Below, piece after piece: positions 1-8,106 of a DNA stretch of 64,000 bases (within the stretch, counting starts at the first letter, position 1; each line of letters begins with the position of its first letter). Position numbers and translations under genes: made by a program. The stretch is from NCBI GenBank assembly GCA_021788415.1, contig JAJYKR010000003.1:62001-126000 (forward strand). Direction: 5' to 3'. Below the pieces are notes generated by a model. It was not told the DNA's origin, did not search any database, and saw only the letters and a list, made by a program, of their open reading frames with translations. Source of the stretch: an archaeon. Its GTDB lineage: Archaea > Thermoproteota > Nitrososphaeria > Nitrososphaerales > UBA183.

Positions 1-57
1 TCGAGAACATCCCTGAGACGGCGTCCAGGGCGGGTCCAAGCCGCTTCAGGGCAACGG

Positions 58-64
58 TTTTAAG
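58..64 (+). promoter_or_regulatory. TATA box of the first gene
   Basis: The run TTTTAAG lies about 27 bases before a predicted start site next to the TTG codon at 91, as for a leaderless archaeal transcript. Confidence 0.45.
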
Positions 65-90
65 CCCAAGTCAGTCGCGCTGGCTGAGAT

Positions 91-708
91 TTGAGCGGCA
101 GGGCGCACTACGAGGACCTCACCACTTTGCTGTACATGGTCCCGTTCGTCGGGGCGATAGGATATGCGATAGTGCTCTGGGCAGAGAACGGCGCCTCTGC
201 CCTTTTGCCCACGTCCGTGTACCTCGAGGTGACCAGGGACCCCATCCTCTTCACGGTCGGCACGCTCGCGATCCTGCTAGGTGTCATGATCGAAGTGAAC
301 AGCACGGACGCGGCCGGGAGGCGGGCGAAGCTCACTTCCCTCGGCGGGACCGTGCAGACCATGGCCATAGCGAGCCTGGTCATAGTCCTCCTCTCTGCGC
401 TGTACGCCAACGGGTTCACGAACATAGGAGGAGCCGCATCAGACTTCGTGGTCGGGAGGTACGGCCTGGTCTTCCCAGCTGTCATGGTCCTCTTCAGCTA
501 CCTGCTGACGGCCAACTTCAGGCTGGGTGCCCTCGCCGACCGCAGGGCGATGGGCTTGGTAGCCATGCTGCTGGTCCCCTTGTCTGTGTACGAGATCGGG
601 AAGCGGCAGGTCGTCGCCGGGATGGCGATAGCCCTGGTGCTGATCGTGCTGGGGATGTACCTCTTCTTGGCCCCTGTGAAGAAGGAGCCCTCCTCCAAGG
701 AAGAGTAG
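91..708 (+). CDS. Unknown polytopic membrane protein
   Basis: I do not recognise this 205-residue protein. It has about six hydrophobic segments (near residues 14-34, 52-66, 86-107, 124-142, 153-168 and 174-193) and a short charged C-terminal tail (KKEPSSKEE), so it is an integral membrane protein with no visible catalytic motif. The start is TTG, chosen because a TATA element sits about 30 bases upstream. It is followed after 25 bases by a Gdt1-like cation transporter on the same strand, so the two may be co-transcribed. Confidence 0.7.
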   Translation: MSGRAHYEDLTTLLYMVPFVGAIGYAIVLWAENGASALLPTSVYLEVTRDPILFTVGTLAILLGVMIEVNSTDAAGRRAKLTSLGGTVQTMAIASLVIVLLSALYANGFTNIGGAASDFVVGRYGLVFPAVMVLFSYLLTANFRLGALADRRAMGLVAMLLVPLSVYEIGKRQVVAGMAIALVLIVLGMYLFLAPVKKEPSSKEE

Positions 709-733
709 GGCAGGTCCGCTGCGGGGGCCGAGC

Positions 734-1327
734 ATGGACCTCCTCCTGTCCTTCGGCACCATAGCCGCAGCCCTCTTCGTGACCGAGCTCACCGACAAGG
801 ACTCCTTCCTCCTCATCGCCATGGCGTCCAGGGTGAGGTGGCACCTGGCCTTCTTCGCCGGCGCCGTCGCCTTCACCCTCACCACCCTGCTCTTCGTGAC
901 AGCTGGCTCGGTCATAGCCGCCTTCGTCCCCGTCTACTGGGTGCGGCTGGCGGGGGGCGCTGTGATGCTCGGATACGGCCTCTGGGAGGCGAGGGGGCTG
1001 GTGAGTAGAAGCGCGGCCGAAGCAGAGGAGCCGCGCATCAAAGGAGCCCGAAGTCCCATGGCCGAGTTCCTCGCCATGGTAGCTGCTCTCGCTTTCCTGG
1101 ACATCGCCGGGGACGCCACCGAGGTGCTCACCATAGTCTTCGTCGCCCGCTACGCCGACGCCGCGCTCGTGTTCACCGGGGCCCTGACAGGCCTCCTGGC
1201 GGCCACCGCTCTGGAGACGACACTAGGGAACAGGCTCGGCCGCTTCCTCACCCCGGCCCGTCTCAGATACCTGTCTGTGGCGGTCTTCCTCTCCCTGGGC
1301 GCTGCCATCCTCATCCTGAACCCCTAG
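734..1327 (+). CDS. UPF0016/Gdt1-TMEM165-like cation transporter
   Basis: The protein has 197 residues and two related three-helix halves, the layout of the UPF0016 family, whose members move Mn2+ or Ca2+ across membranes. The family hallmark E-x-G-D-K-[ST] appears in altered form: ELTDKDS in the first helix (near residue 17) and DIAGDATE in the second half (near residue 121). Both acidic clusters are kept, but neither matches the consensus exactly. A hydrophilic loop (near residues 87-105) separates the halves. Substrate is inferred from the family only. Confidence 0.7.
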   Translation: MDLLLSFGTIAAALFVTELTDKDSFLLIAMASRVRWHLAFFAGAVAFTLTTLLFVTAGSVIAAFVPVYWVRLAGGAVMLGYGLWEARGLVSRSAAEAEEPRIKGARSPMAEFLAMVAALAFLDIAGDATEVLTIVFVARYADAALVFTGALTGLLAATALETTLGNRLGRFLTPARLRYLSVAVFLSLGAAILILNP

Positions 1328-1342
1328 TACCTCAGGCACGTT

Positions 1343-1349
1343 CATTAAG
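1343..1349 (+). promoter_or_regulatory. TATA box of proS
   Basis: CATTAAG is centred 27 bases before about 1373. It therefore supports the ATG at 1376 rather than the upstream ATG at 1358, which would lie before the transcript start. Confidence 0.4.
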
Positions 1350-1375
1350 CGCGCTTCATGGAGCCAGCAGAACTC

Positions 1376-2809
1376 ATGTCGGGCGCGGCCCAGGAAGGGA
1401 TAACGGCAAAGAAGGCGGAGAACTTCGACGAATGGTACACCCAGGTGATGCTCAAGGCTGAGCTCGCGGACTACAGCCCTGTCTCCGGGTGCATGGTCTT
1501 CCGGCCTGCCGGGTACGCCATCTGGGAGAACATACAGAGGGCGACCGACGCGGAATTCAAGAAGGCCGGCATCAGGAACGCCTACTTCCCAATCTTCATC
1601 CCTGAGCGCCTCCTGAAAAAGGAGGCGGACCACGTCGAGGGGTTCGCCCCCGAGGTGGCCTGGGTCACCGAAGCCGGGAACTCCAAGCTCGAGGAGAGGC
1701 TCGCCATCAGGCCTACTTCGGAGGCCGTGATGTACGAAGTCGTGTCCAGATGGGTCAGGTCGTGGCGGGACCTCCCGCTGAGGCTGAACCAGTGGAACAG
1801 CGTGGTGCGCTGGGAGTTCAAACACCCCACACCGCTCCTCCGCACCCGGGAGTTCCTCTGGAACGAGGGGCACAGCATCTTCGCGACCAGGGAGGAGGCG
1901 GACGCCGAACGGGACGAGATAATGGGGATCTACAGGAGGGTCACCGAGGAGCAGATGGCCCTCCCAGGGTATCTGGGGAGGAAGTCAGAGTCGGAGAAGT
2001 TCGCAGGGGCAGTCGCGAGCTACAGCATCGAGCACCTGCTGCCGGACGGGAAGGCGATCCAGGGACCTCCCTGGCACTCGGACGGACAGAACTTCTCGAA
2101 GGCGTTCGACATAGTCTTCGTCGACAAGGAGGGGAACAAGCAGTTCGCCTGGCAGAACACCTGGGCCCTCACCACCAGGGAGATCGGGGTGATGCTCGCC
2201 GTCCACGGCGACGACAGGGGCGCGGTGATCCCTCCCAGGGTGGCAGAGATACAGGTGGTGCTGGTGCCGATAGTGAACGACGAGAACAAGCGGGAGGTCC
2301 TTGCGGAAGCGGAGAAGATCATGGCGACGCTGTCGTCGTTCAGGACGCACCTGGACGACCGTGACCATCTTACGCCTGGCCGGAAGTTCAACGAGTGGGA
2401 GCTGAAGGGGGTCCCCCTGAGGGTCGAGTTCGGGCCGAGGGACCTCAAGGAGAGGCAGGCGGTCCTGGTCAGGAGGGACACAGGCGCCAAGAGGGGGGCG
2501 AAGCTTGCGTCGCTGAAGGAGGAGGTCGCCAAGGAGCTGGAGGCCATCCAGGGGAGCCTCTTCCAGAAGGCGTCTGACGCCCTCGCCGCCAACACCCGAG
2601 ACGCCACGACCCTGGAGGGGCTGAGGAAGGCTCTGGCGGAGGGAGGCATAGTCCGGGTCCCCTGGTGCGGGAACCCTGAATGCGAGGAGAAGCTGAAGGC
2701 GGAGACCGGGGGGAAGGTCCTGAACATCCCCCTGGACCAGAAGGGGAAGTCGAAGTGCGCGGTCTGCGGACAGCCCGCGGGCCTCGCGAACTTCGGGAAA
2801 TCCTACTAG
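1376..2809 (+). CDS. proS: Prolyl-tRNA synthetase, archaeal/eukaryotic type
   Basis: This class II synthetase (477 residues from the chosen start) charges tRNA-Pro in the cytoplasm. It aligns over its whole length with archaeal/eukaryotic ProRS. Visible features are the RPTSEAVMY stretch, the motif 2 region around VVRWEFKHPTPLLRTREFLW, WQNTWALTTR before motif 3, the anticodon-binding domain starting near IQVVLVPI, and the C-terminal zinc-binding domain with Cys pairs CGNPEC and CAVC. The bacterial editing insertion is absent, as expected for this type. The reading frame opens at ATG 1358, but the promoter position favours ATG 1376. Confidence 0.95.
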   Translation: MSGAAQEGITAKKAENFDEWYTQVMLKAELADYSPVSGCMVFRPAGYAIWENIQRATDAEFKKAGIRNAYFPIFIPERLLKKEADHVEGFAPEVAWVTEAGNSKLEERLAIRPTSEAVMYEVVSRWVRSWRDLPLRLNQWNSVVRWEFKHPTPLLRTREFLWNEGHSIFATREEADAERDEIMGIYRRVTEEQMALPGYLGRKSESEKFAGAVASYSIEHLLPDGKAIQGPPWHSDGQNFSKAFDIVFVDKEGNKQFAWQNTWALTTREIGVMLAVHGDDRGAVIPPRVAEIQVVLVPIVNDENKREVLAEAEKIMATLSSFRTHLDDRDHLTPGRKFNEWELKGVPLRVEFGPRDLKERQAVLVRRDTGAKRGAKLASLKEEVAKELEAIQGSLFQKASDALAANTRDATTLEGLRKALAEGGIVRVPWCGNPECEEKLKAETGGKVLNIPLDQKGKSKCAVCGQPAGLANFGKSY

Positions 2810-2816
2810 CCCGGGG

Positions 2817-3722
2817 TCAAACGACTGCGACAGGGTTCGCCGTGGAGAAGAGCCGCATGGCGCTGTCATCGACGCTCATGGGGAGGTCGACCTTGGCGAG
2901 GGCTATCATGTAAAGGGAAAGGGACGAGGCCGCTATGCCGAAGCAGGCGCTCCTGAGGAAGTCCCTTGTCTTGAGGTACCAGCATACGGTGGCTCCTCCG
3001 AGGATGTCCCCCGCGCCCGTGCTGTCCACCACCTGTGCCTTGGGGACTTCGACCTCGTAGATCCTCGACCCGTCGAGGACGAAGCACGACTGGGCCCCTC
3101 TGGTGACTATGGCCTTCCTCACCCCGATGGCAGACACCTTCTCCAGCGCTTCGCGGGGGTCGCTCCTCCCGGTCAGCATCTCGGCCTCGGTTGTGTCCAT
3201 CTTGATGGCGTCGACCGTGGAGAGGACGCTGCGCTCCTTCACCGGGGAGGCCGACACCCTCCCTTCCCTGTCGAAAGACCTCACGAAGCCCTGAGGGTCC
3301 AAGAAGGTGAAATCCGACCTCGCAGAGATCTCGGTGAGGACGGCGGGAGGTATCTCCCCCGCCAGGGGGCTCACCAGGGCGGCGCTGAACCTCGTGTCGG
3401 GGGGGATCTGCGAGGTGGTTACGTCTTCACACCTGGAGGAGAGGGTCAGCGTCCTGTTCCCAGCGGCGTTCGATATCCTGAACCTCGTGGTCGGCCATGT
3501 CAGGCTCCTGTCGGTCGCCCTGAGGACCACGCCGTTCCTTGCGAGCCAGACCGCCTGCTCGTCAGGGAAGTCGCTCCCCACCTTAGTGAGGACCGAGACC
3601 TCGTGGCCGAACCTGGCGCAGATGAGCCCGGCGTACGAAGGGGGGCCCCCCACCGAAGTGACCTGGCGCATGGGGAGCTGGATCGTGTCGATGGTGAGGA
3701 ACCCTGCCACCAGGACCTTCAT
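2817..3722 (-). CDS. PfkB-family sugar kinase
   Basis: The protein has 301 residues and a ribokinase fold. The N-terminal glycine-rich VGGPPSYAG and the C-terminal catalytic/anion-hole motif DSTGAGD are both present, so it should transfer phosphate from ATP to a sugar or nucleoside hydroxyl. The substrate cannot be read from the sequence; it differs clearly from the ribokinase-like gene at 11067-11969. The open frame runs further upstream, but ATG 3722 gives the family start (MKVLVAGFL) and lies 27 bases after a CTTAAG element at 3748-3753. It is convergent with proS, with 7 bases between the stops. Confidence 0.85.
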   Translation of the reverse strand: MKVLVAGFLTIDTIQLPMRQVTSVGGPPSYAGLICARFGHEVSVLTKVGSDFPDEQAVWLARNGVVLRATDRSLTWPTTRFRISNAAGNRTLTLSSRCEDVTTSQIPPDTRFSAALVSPLAGEIPPAVLTEISARSDFTFLDPQGFVRSFDREGRVSASPVKERSVLSTVDAIKMDTTEAEMLTGRSDPREALEKVSAIGVRKAIVTRGAQSCFVLDGSRIYEVEVPKAQVVDSTGAGDILGGATVCWYLKTRDFLRSACFGIAASSLSLYMIALAKVDLPMSVDDSAMRLFSTANPVAVV

Positions 3723-3747
3723 TTCCCTTCCCCGCAGATGCTGATGT

Positions 3748-3753
3748 CTTAAG
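3748..3753 (-). promoter_or_regulatory. TATA-like element of the PfkB gene
   Basis: CTTAAG is centred about 27 bases before ATG 3722 on the minus strand, which suggests a leaderless transcript. Confidence 0.35.
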
Positions 3754-3807
3754 AACGCTTGCTCGTGTGGTTCCGTCAAGTCTCTGGTTGTCGGGTGCTG
3801 GAGACAG

Positions 3808-4935
3808 GTGTTGGGAGCGACGAAGTCTGTCCTTCAGCAGTTCAGGAGCGAGAAGACAGACACGCTCCTCCGCGACTGCCTCACGCTGACATACAACGCC
3901 GTCCACTACGCGGAGGAGAACGCCATCACCAACAGGAAGGGGATGAAGGGGTACTACCGCTCTTTGAAAGGCGTCGAGCTTCACTCATGCTGCAAGGTTG
4001 CGGTGATAACAAGGGCTTGTGCAGTCGTGGAAAGCCGCAGGAAGAGCCTGAAGAGAGGGATCGAACCGAGTCATCGGAACCCTCTCCGTCCCGTCGTCTG
4101 CATAATCTCTGGGTTCTTCGTCACCATGAAGGGGAGGTTGTTCGTCCCCTTGCAGAAGAAGGACGAGTATGCCGACGTCCTGCTCAACCGGCACGCTCAG
4201 GAAGAGATTGCAGGGAAGGAACTCAGGAGTCTCACCATCACCCCCGATTCACTCTCGCTCTGCTACTCGGAGGAAGTGAAGGAGATCCCAGTCAGGACCG
4301 TCTACGGCGCGGACAGGAATGAGAACCTCACCTTTGGGAATCAAGAGAGGGTCATCCAGATAGACATGGCCGAGACGGTGAGGATTCGGCAGACCACACG
4401 GGAGATAGTGGGCTCATTCAAGAGGAACGACGTCAGGGTGAGGAAGAAGCTCGCCTCAAAATACTGGAGGCGATGCTACAACAGGACGAACCAGACACTC
4501 CATGCTGCCACGAACTTCATGGTCGAAAGGGCTGCCGAGAGCGGCGCGGCCCTGGCCCTCGAAGACATCACCGGCATCAGGAAGATGTTTCGGAAGGGGA
4601 ACAGGCAAGGGAACGACTTCCGGTTCAGGCTCAATTCGTGGCCCTTCTCGAAGGCATACAAGATGATGGAATACAAATCGGAATGGAAGGGAGTCACCTT
4701 CATCCCGCTTACAAAGGCTGAGACCTACGGCTCCTCTTCGGAGTGCGCGTCGTGTGGGGAGAGGCTCCACGAACCAGAGAGGGAAGACGCAGAGCACTGG
4801 AGGATGCTGTGGTGTCAGGCGTGTAAGAAGTGGGTGGACAGGGACGTGAACGCGGTCGGGAATCTGTCCAAAAGGGGGCTCGCCAGGTTTGCGAGTTCCC
4901 TTCTCCTGAGCCAGCCGGCAGGCAGTCGCTCCTAA
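3808..4935 (+). CDS. tnpB: TnpB (IS200/IS605-type RNA-guided nuclease)
   Basis: The 375-residue protein has the TnpB/Cas12-ancestor layout. The three RuvC acids are visible: Asp in VYGADRNEN (first, about residue 168), Glu in ALALEDITGI (about 251) and Asp in DRDVNAVGNL (about 348). Between the last two lies a four-cysteine zinc finger (CASCGERL and CQACKKW). The first RuvC motif is ADRNEN rather than the usual DxGxxN, so activity is likely but not certain. No TnpA lies nearby. The frame opens at 3745 and the first usable start is GTG 3808; the N-terminus looks slightly short for the family, so a lost 5' end is possible. Composition is lower in GC than the neighbours, consistent with transfer. 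Confidence 0.85.
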   Translation: MLGATKSVLQQFRSEKTDTLLRDCLTLTYNAVHYAEENAITNRKGMKGYYRSLKGVELHSCCKVAVITRACAVVESRRKSLKRGIEPSHRNPLRPVVCIISGFFVTMKGRLFVPLQKKDEYADVLLNRHAQEEIAGKELRSLTITPDSLSLCYSEEVKEIPVRTVYGADRNENLTFGNQERVIQIDMAETVRIRQTTREIVGSFKRNDVRVRKKLASKYWRRCYNRTNQTLHAATNFMVERAAESGAALALEDITGIRKMFRKGNRQGNDFRFRLNSWPFSKAYKMMEYKSEWKGVTFIPLTKAETYGSSSECASCGERLHEPEREDAEHWRMLWCQACKKWVDRDVNAVGNLSKRGLARFASSLLLSQPAGSRS

Positions 4936-4939
4936 CAAG

Positions 4940-5040
4940 TGCTCCTGCTGGCTGGAAAAGGGGAGAAAGGCGAGGCAGGTGAAGCGGTGAGGGGGAACCC
5001 GACGCAGACGGCAATCCTCAGAGTCCATGCCTCGAAGTTA
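4940..5040 (+). ncRNA. Candidate TnpB guide RNA (omegaRNA) scaffold
   Basis: Directly after tnpB, where such RNAs lie, the sequence can fold into nested stems. CGAGGCA (4971-4977) pairs with TGCCTCG (5028-5034), and inside it TGAGG (4988-4992) pairs with CCTCA (5016-5020), with a small GGG-AA-CCC hairpin in the middle. The stems are seen in the sequence; the role as guide scaffold and the exact ends are inferred from position. The guide would follow at about 5035-5060, at the element boundary. Confidence 0.35.
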
Positions 5041-5157
5041 GGTCGTCAAGGATGGCACCCGAAGGTTGATACCATTGGGCACCGCCCCAAGGCCTGACAG
5101 AACCGCTCGTGGAATTTCGTCAGGGGTGAGAATCGGCCCATCTTCTCCCCGCTGGCG

Positions 5158-5165
5158 TTTAAATA
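5158..5165 (+). promoter_or_regulatory. TATA box of the nucleoside-uptake operon
   Basis: TTTAAATA is the clearest TATA element in the window. It predicts a transcript start near 5188 and a leader of about 12 bases before TTG 5200. Confidence 0.6.
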
Positions 5166-5199
5166 ACCAACGGGCCGAGCGCGGGGCCGAGAAAGAATT

Positions 5200-6549
5200 T
5201 TGCACATCCAAACCAGAAAGGGAATCGGAACAGGTGCAATAGTAGCAGTAGTCGTCATCATCATCGTTGTCGCAGGCATCGCGTACTACTTCGCCACCAG
5301 CTCCTCTCCTTCGTCTTCTACGACCACCACCACCTCCGCTCCCATGACCACCACGACCACCACCACGACAGGGCTCCCCGGCAAGGGGATGTCCATCGGA
5401 GTGGTGTTCGATGTCGGCGGTCTTGGAGACAGAGGGTTCAACGACCTGGCCTATCAGGGGATGATCCAGGCGAACAAGACCTTCGGAATGGACTACAAGT
5501 ATGAGGTGGCCACGTCCACCAACGACATACCTTCGCTCTTCGCCACCCTGATCTCGGCCCATCTCAACCTGATCGTCGGCGTCGGCTTCGACGACGACCA
5601 GGCGATAGCTCAGTACGCAGTACAGTATCCGAACCAGAAGTTCGCCCAGGTCGACGGCGACGAGTACAACTTCACAAACGTCGTGGCCATAAAGTACCAG
5701 GAGAACGTCGGCAGCGCCATCGTGGGCGCGCTCTCGGCGGCCATGGCCGGCAACAGTCAGAAGATCGGGTTCCTCGGCGGCGTCAGCGTCGGCATCATCT
5801 ACAAGTTCTGGAACGGCTTCAAGTACGGCGTCCAGTGGGCAGACCAGTACATCACGAAGGCCACGGGCTCCAGCTGGAACAACAGCCTCGACGAGGTCTA
5901 TGACTCCGCCCAGTTCAACGGGTTCGCCGACCCCAGCGGGGGGTACAAGAACGGCCAGGCGATGATCGCCAGGGGTGACAAGATCGTCTACACTGCCGCA
6001 GGAGGCACGGGGATAGGAACCTTCAACGCCATAGGGCAGTACGACCAACAGAAGGGGTGGAACTGGAGCAACTCGACCGCGCCCCCGGTGTGGGCCATCG
6101 GAGTCGACGCCAACCAGGACTACTATGGGACCCAACAGTACTTCTCGGCAGCCCAGCAGAACAAGAGCGCCTCCAACCTCACTCCACCGTCCTTCATCCT
6201 TACGTCTGAGATCAAGGCAGTGGACTACGGGGTCTTCAAGGTGGCCAGCTGGGTCGTCGTCGGCAACTACAGCAACCTCTGGAGCAACCCGAACACCTTC
6301 GGGGCCACTTACTTCAACGGCCAGACCCAGCTCTGCGGACCGAACGGTGACGCCGCCTGCTACGTGAGGGGCGTCTACCTGCTCGGCTACAAGCAGCATG
6401 CGGTCGGCCCGACAGCATTCCAGTACACCTCTCAGTTCCTGACGCCACTGGCGAAACAGGTGCTGACGCAGATCGAGAACGGGATACTCAACGGCAGCAT
6501 CCACGTTCCTGAAATCTACACAGACACAGGCTATTCATCGCTCCTGTAG
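5200..6549 (+). CDS. BmpA-like nucleoside-binding protein of an ABC importer
   Basis: The 449-residue extracellular binding protein begins with a positively charged end, one hydrophobic anchor helix (about residues 12-32) and a Ser/Thr-rich linker (about 33-58), the usual archaeal arrangement for surface-tethered binding proteins. The rest matches the Bmp/PnrA family: IGVVFDVGGLGDRGFND at its start, then GVGFDDDQAI, FAQVDGDEYN and AIGVDANQDYYG. Family members bind purine nucleosides; the nucleoside hydrolase downstream supports this. It is the first gene of an operon with the ATPase and two permeases. The start is TTG, fixed by the TATA box at 5158. Confidence 0.88.
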   Translation: MHIQTRKGIGTGAIVAVVVIIIVVAGIAYYFATSSSPSSSTTTTTSAPMTTTTTTTTGLPGKGMSIGVVFDVGGLGDRGFNDLAYQGMIQANKTFGMDYKYEVATSTNDIPSLFATLISAHLNLIVGVGFDDDQAIAQYAVQYPNQKFAQVDGDEYNFTNVVAIKYQENVGSAIVGALSAAMAGNSQKIGFLGGVSVGIIYKFWNGFKYGVQWADQYITKATGSSWNNSLDEVYDSAQFNGFADPSGGYKNGQAMIARGDKIVYTAAGGTGIGTFNAIGQYDQQKGWNWSNSTAPPVWAIGVDANQDYYGTQQYFSAAQQNKSASNLTPPSFILTSEIKAVDYGVFKVASWVVVGNYSNLWSNPNTFGATYFNGQTQLCGPNGDAACYVRGVYLLGYKQHAVGPTAFQYTSQFLTPLAKQVLTQIENGILNGSIHVPEIYTDTGYSSLL

Positions 6550-6553
6550 TGGA

Positions 6554-6586
6554 GGGTGAGGGCACCTCACCCGCCCTTCCTTTTTG
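6554..6586 (+). terminator. Hairpin plus T-run between binding protein and ATPase genes
   Basis: GGGTGAGG (6554-6561) and CCTCACCC (6565-6572) form a perfect 8-pair stem with a 3-base loop, followed by pyrimidines and five T (6581-6585). It starts 5 bases after the bmp stop and lies wholly before the ATPase start. It would let most transcripts end after the binding protein, which such systems need in excess. Confidence 0.55.
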
Positions 6587-6594
6587 TGGTCTCA

Positions 6595-8106
6595 ATGACT
6601 GAACCGATGCTTCGGATGACGGGGATAAGGAAGGCCTTCCCTGGTGTCGTCGCCCTCGACGGGGTCGACCTCACGGTCGAAGGGGGAGAGGTCATGGGGG
6701 TCCTCGGGGAGAACGGCGCCGGCAAGAGCACCCTGATGAACGTCCTCTACGGGCTGTACTCCATGGACTCGGGGGCCATCGAGCTGCAGGGGAAGGAGGT
6801 GCGCATCAGGAACTCGGCCGAAGCCATAGCCCTGGGGCTCGGCATGGTGCACCAGGCTTTCACCCTGGTGCCGAACCTCACCGTCGTGGAGAACATCATA
6901 CTTGGTTCGGAGCCGGCGAAGGGAGGGTTCGTCGACAGGGGGGAGGCGAGGCGCCAGGTGACGGAGCTCATCAAGCAGGTTGGGCTCCAGATCGACCTGG
7001 ACACCCTAGCGGAGGACCTCCCCACGGGGTTCAAGCAGCGGGTCGAGATACTGAAGGCCCTCCACAGGGGGGCCAAGGTCCTGATTCTCGACGAGCCCAC
7101 GGCCGTGCTCACCCCCCTCGAGACCGAGGAGCTGTTCAAGTCGATCCGGCGGCTCACCCAGGGAGGTTCGACTGTGATATTCATCACCCACAAGCTGAAG
7201 GAGGTCATGGAGATCACCAACAGGATCACCATAATGAGGCGGGGGAAGGTCGTTACCACCCTGGCGACGAAAGACGCCAACTTCGATATACTCGCCAGCG
7301 CCATGGTGGGGAGGCAGGTCCAGAGGAAGTTCAGCTTCGCCCCCTACCAGCCGGGGGAGGTCCTCCTCCACGTGGACAAGCTGACCGTGGCGTCAAGGCA
7401 CAAGACACACGCCGTCGACGGGCTGTCCTTCGAGGTCAGGGCCGGGGAGATCGTGGGGGTGGCGGGGGTGGAAGGGAACGGCCAGACAGAGCTCGTCGAG
7501 TGCATCATGGGGCTGGCGGAGCCGACAGCCGGCGACATTGTGCTCCAGGGGAAGGATACCACCAGGCTGTCCACTTCTCAGATCATGAGGCTCTCGGTCG
7601 GTCACGTCCCTGAGGACCGGGCCCTGAACGGCCTCGTCCTGGACTTCTCCATAGCTGAGAACTCGGTCCTGGGGACCGAAGACACCTCTGAATTCTCCCG
7701 TCGGGGGGTGATGGCCCCGAGCCGGATAAGGGATTTCGCCAGGAAGATAGTCCAGTCATTCAACGTCTCCACCTCGGGGATAGACGTCAAGGCCAGGAAC
7801 CTCTCGGGGGGGAACCAACAGAAGGTCATCGTCGGCCGTGAGCTCGCAGGGAAGCCGCACCTCCTCATCGCCCACCAGCCGACGCGCGGCCTCGACGTGG
7901 CGAGCACGGAGTACATCCAGTCCCTCCTGGTGGAGTCGAGGAACGCGGGGAGAGGAGTGCTGCTCGTCAGCGCCGACTTCGACGAGATCCTGGACCTCAG
8001 CGACCGGATAGTCGTCCTCTATGAAGGGAAGATAATCGGGGAGTTGAAGCGTGGGACGGGCATCGCCGAGCTCGGCAAGCTGCTAGGGGGAGTCACCGCG
8101 TCGTGA
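6595..8106 (+). CDS. Nucleoside ABC importer ATPase (two ABC domains)
   Basis: The protein has 503 residues from ATG 6595 and carries two ABC cassettes in tandem, as in the YufO/RbsA-type family. The first has Walker A GENGAGKST, signature LPTGFKQ and Walker B VLILDEPTAVL. The second has the degenerate Walker A GVEGNGQTE, signature LSGGNQQK and the altered Walker B LLIAHQPTRGLD, which are normal for the second half of this family. It should power import with the permeases that follow. An upstream GTG at 6556 is in frame but lies inside the hairpin, so ATG 6595 is preferred. Confidence 0.9.
   Translation: MTEPMLRMTGIRKAFPGVVALDGVDLTVEGGEVMGVLGENGAGKSTLMNVLYGLYSMDSGAIELQGKEVRIRNSAEAIALGLGMVHQAFTLVPNLTVVENIILGSEPAKGGFVDRGEARRQVTELIKQVGLQIDLDTLAEDLPTGFKQRVEILKALHRGAKVLILDEPTAVLTPLETEELFKSIRRLTQGGSTVIFITHKLKEVMEITNRITIMRRGKVVTTLATKDANFDILASAMVGRQVQRKFSFAPYQPGEVLLHVDKLTVASRHKTHAVDGLSFEVRAGEIVGVAGVEGNGQTELVECIMGLAEPTAGDIVLQGKDTTRLSTSQIMRLSVGHVPEDRALNGLVLDFSIAENSVLGTEDTSEFSRRGVMAPSRIRDFARKIVQSFNVSTSGIDVKARNLSGGNQQKVIVGRELAGKPHLLIAHQPTRGLDVASTEYIQSLLVESRNAGRGVLLVSADFDEILDLSDRIVVLYEGKIIGELKRGTGIAELGKLLGGVTAS

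Noticed and set aside
5038..6504. Long minus-strand frame (488 codons) opposite the Bmp gene
   Set aside because: It is a GC-rich antisense shadow; the plus-strand frame has a clear family match, promoter and signal anchor.
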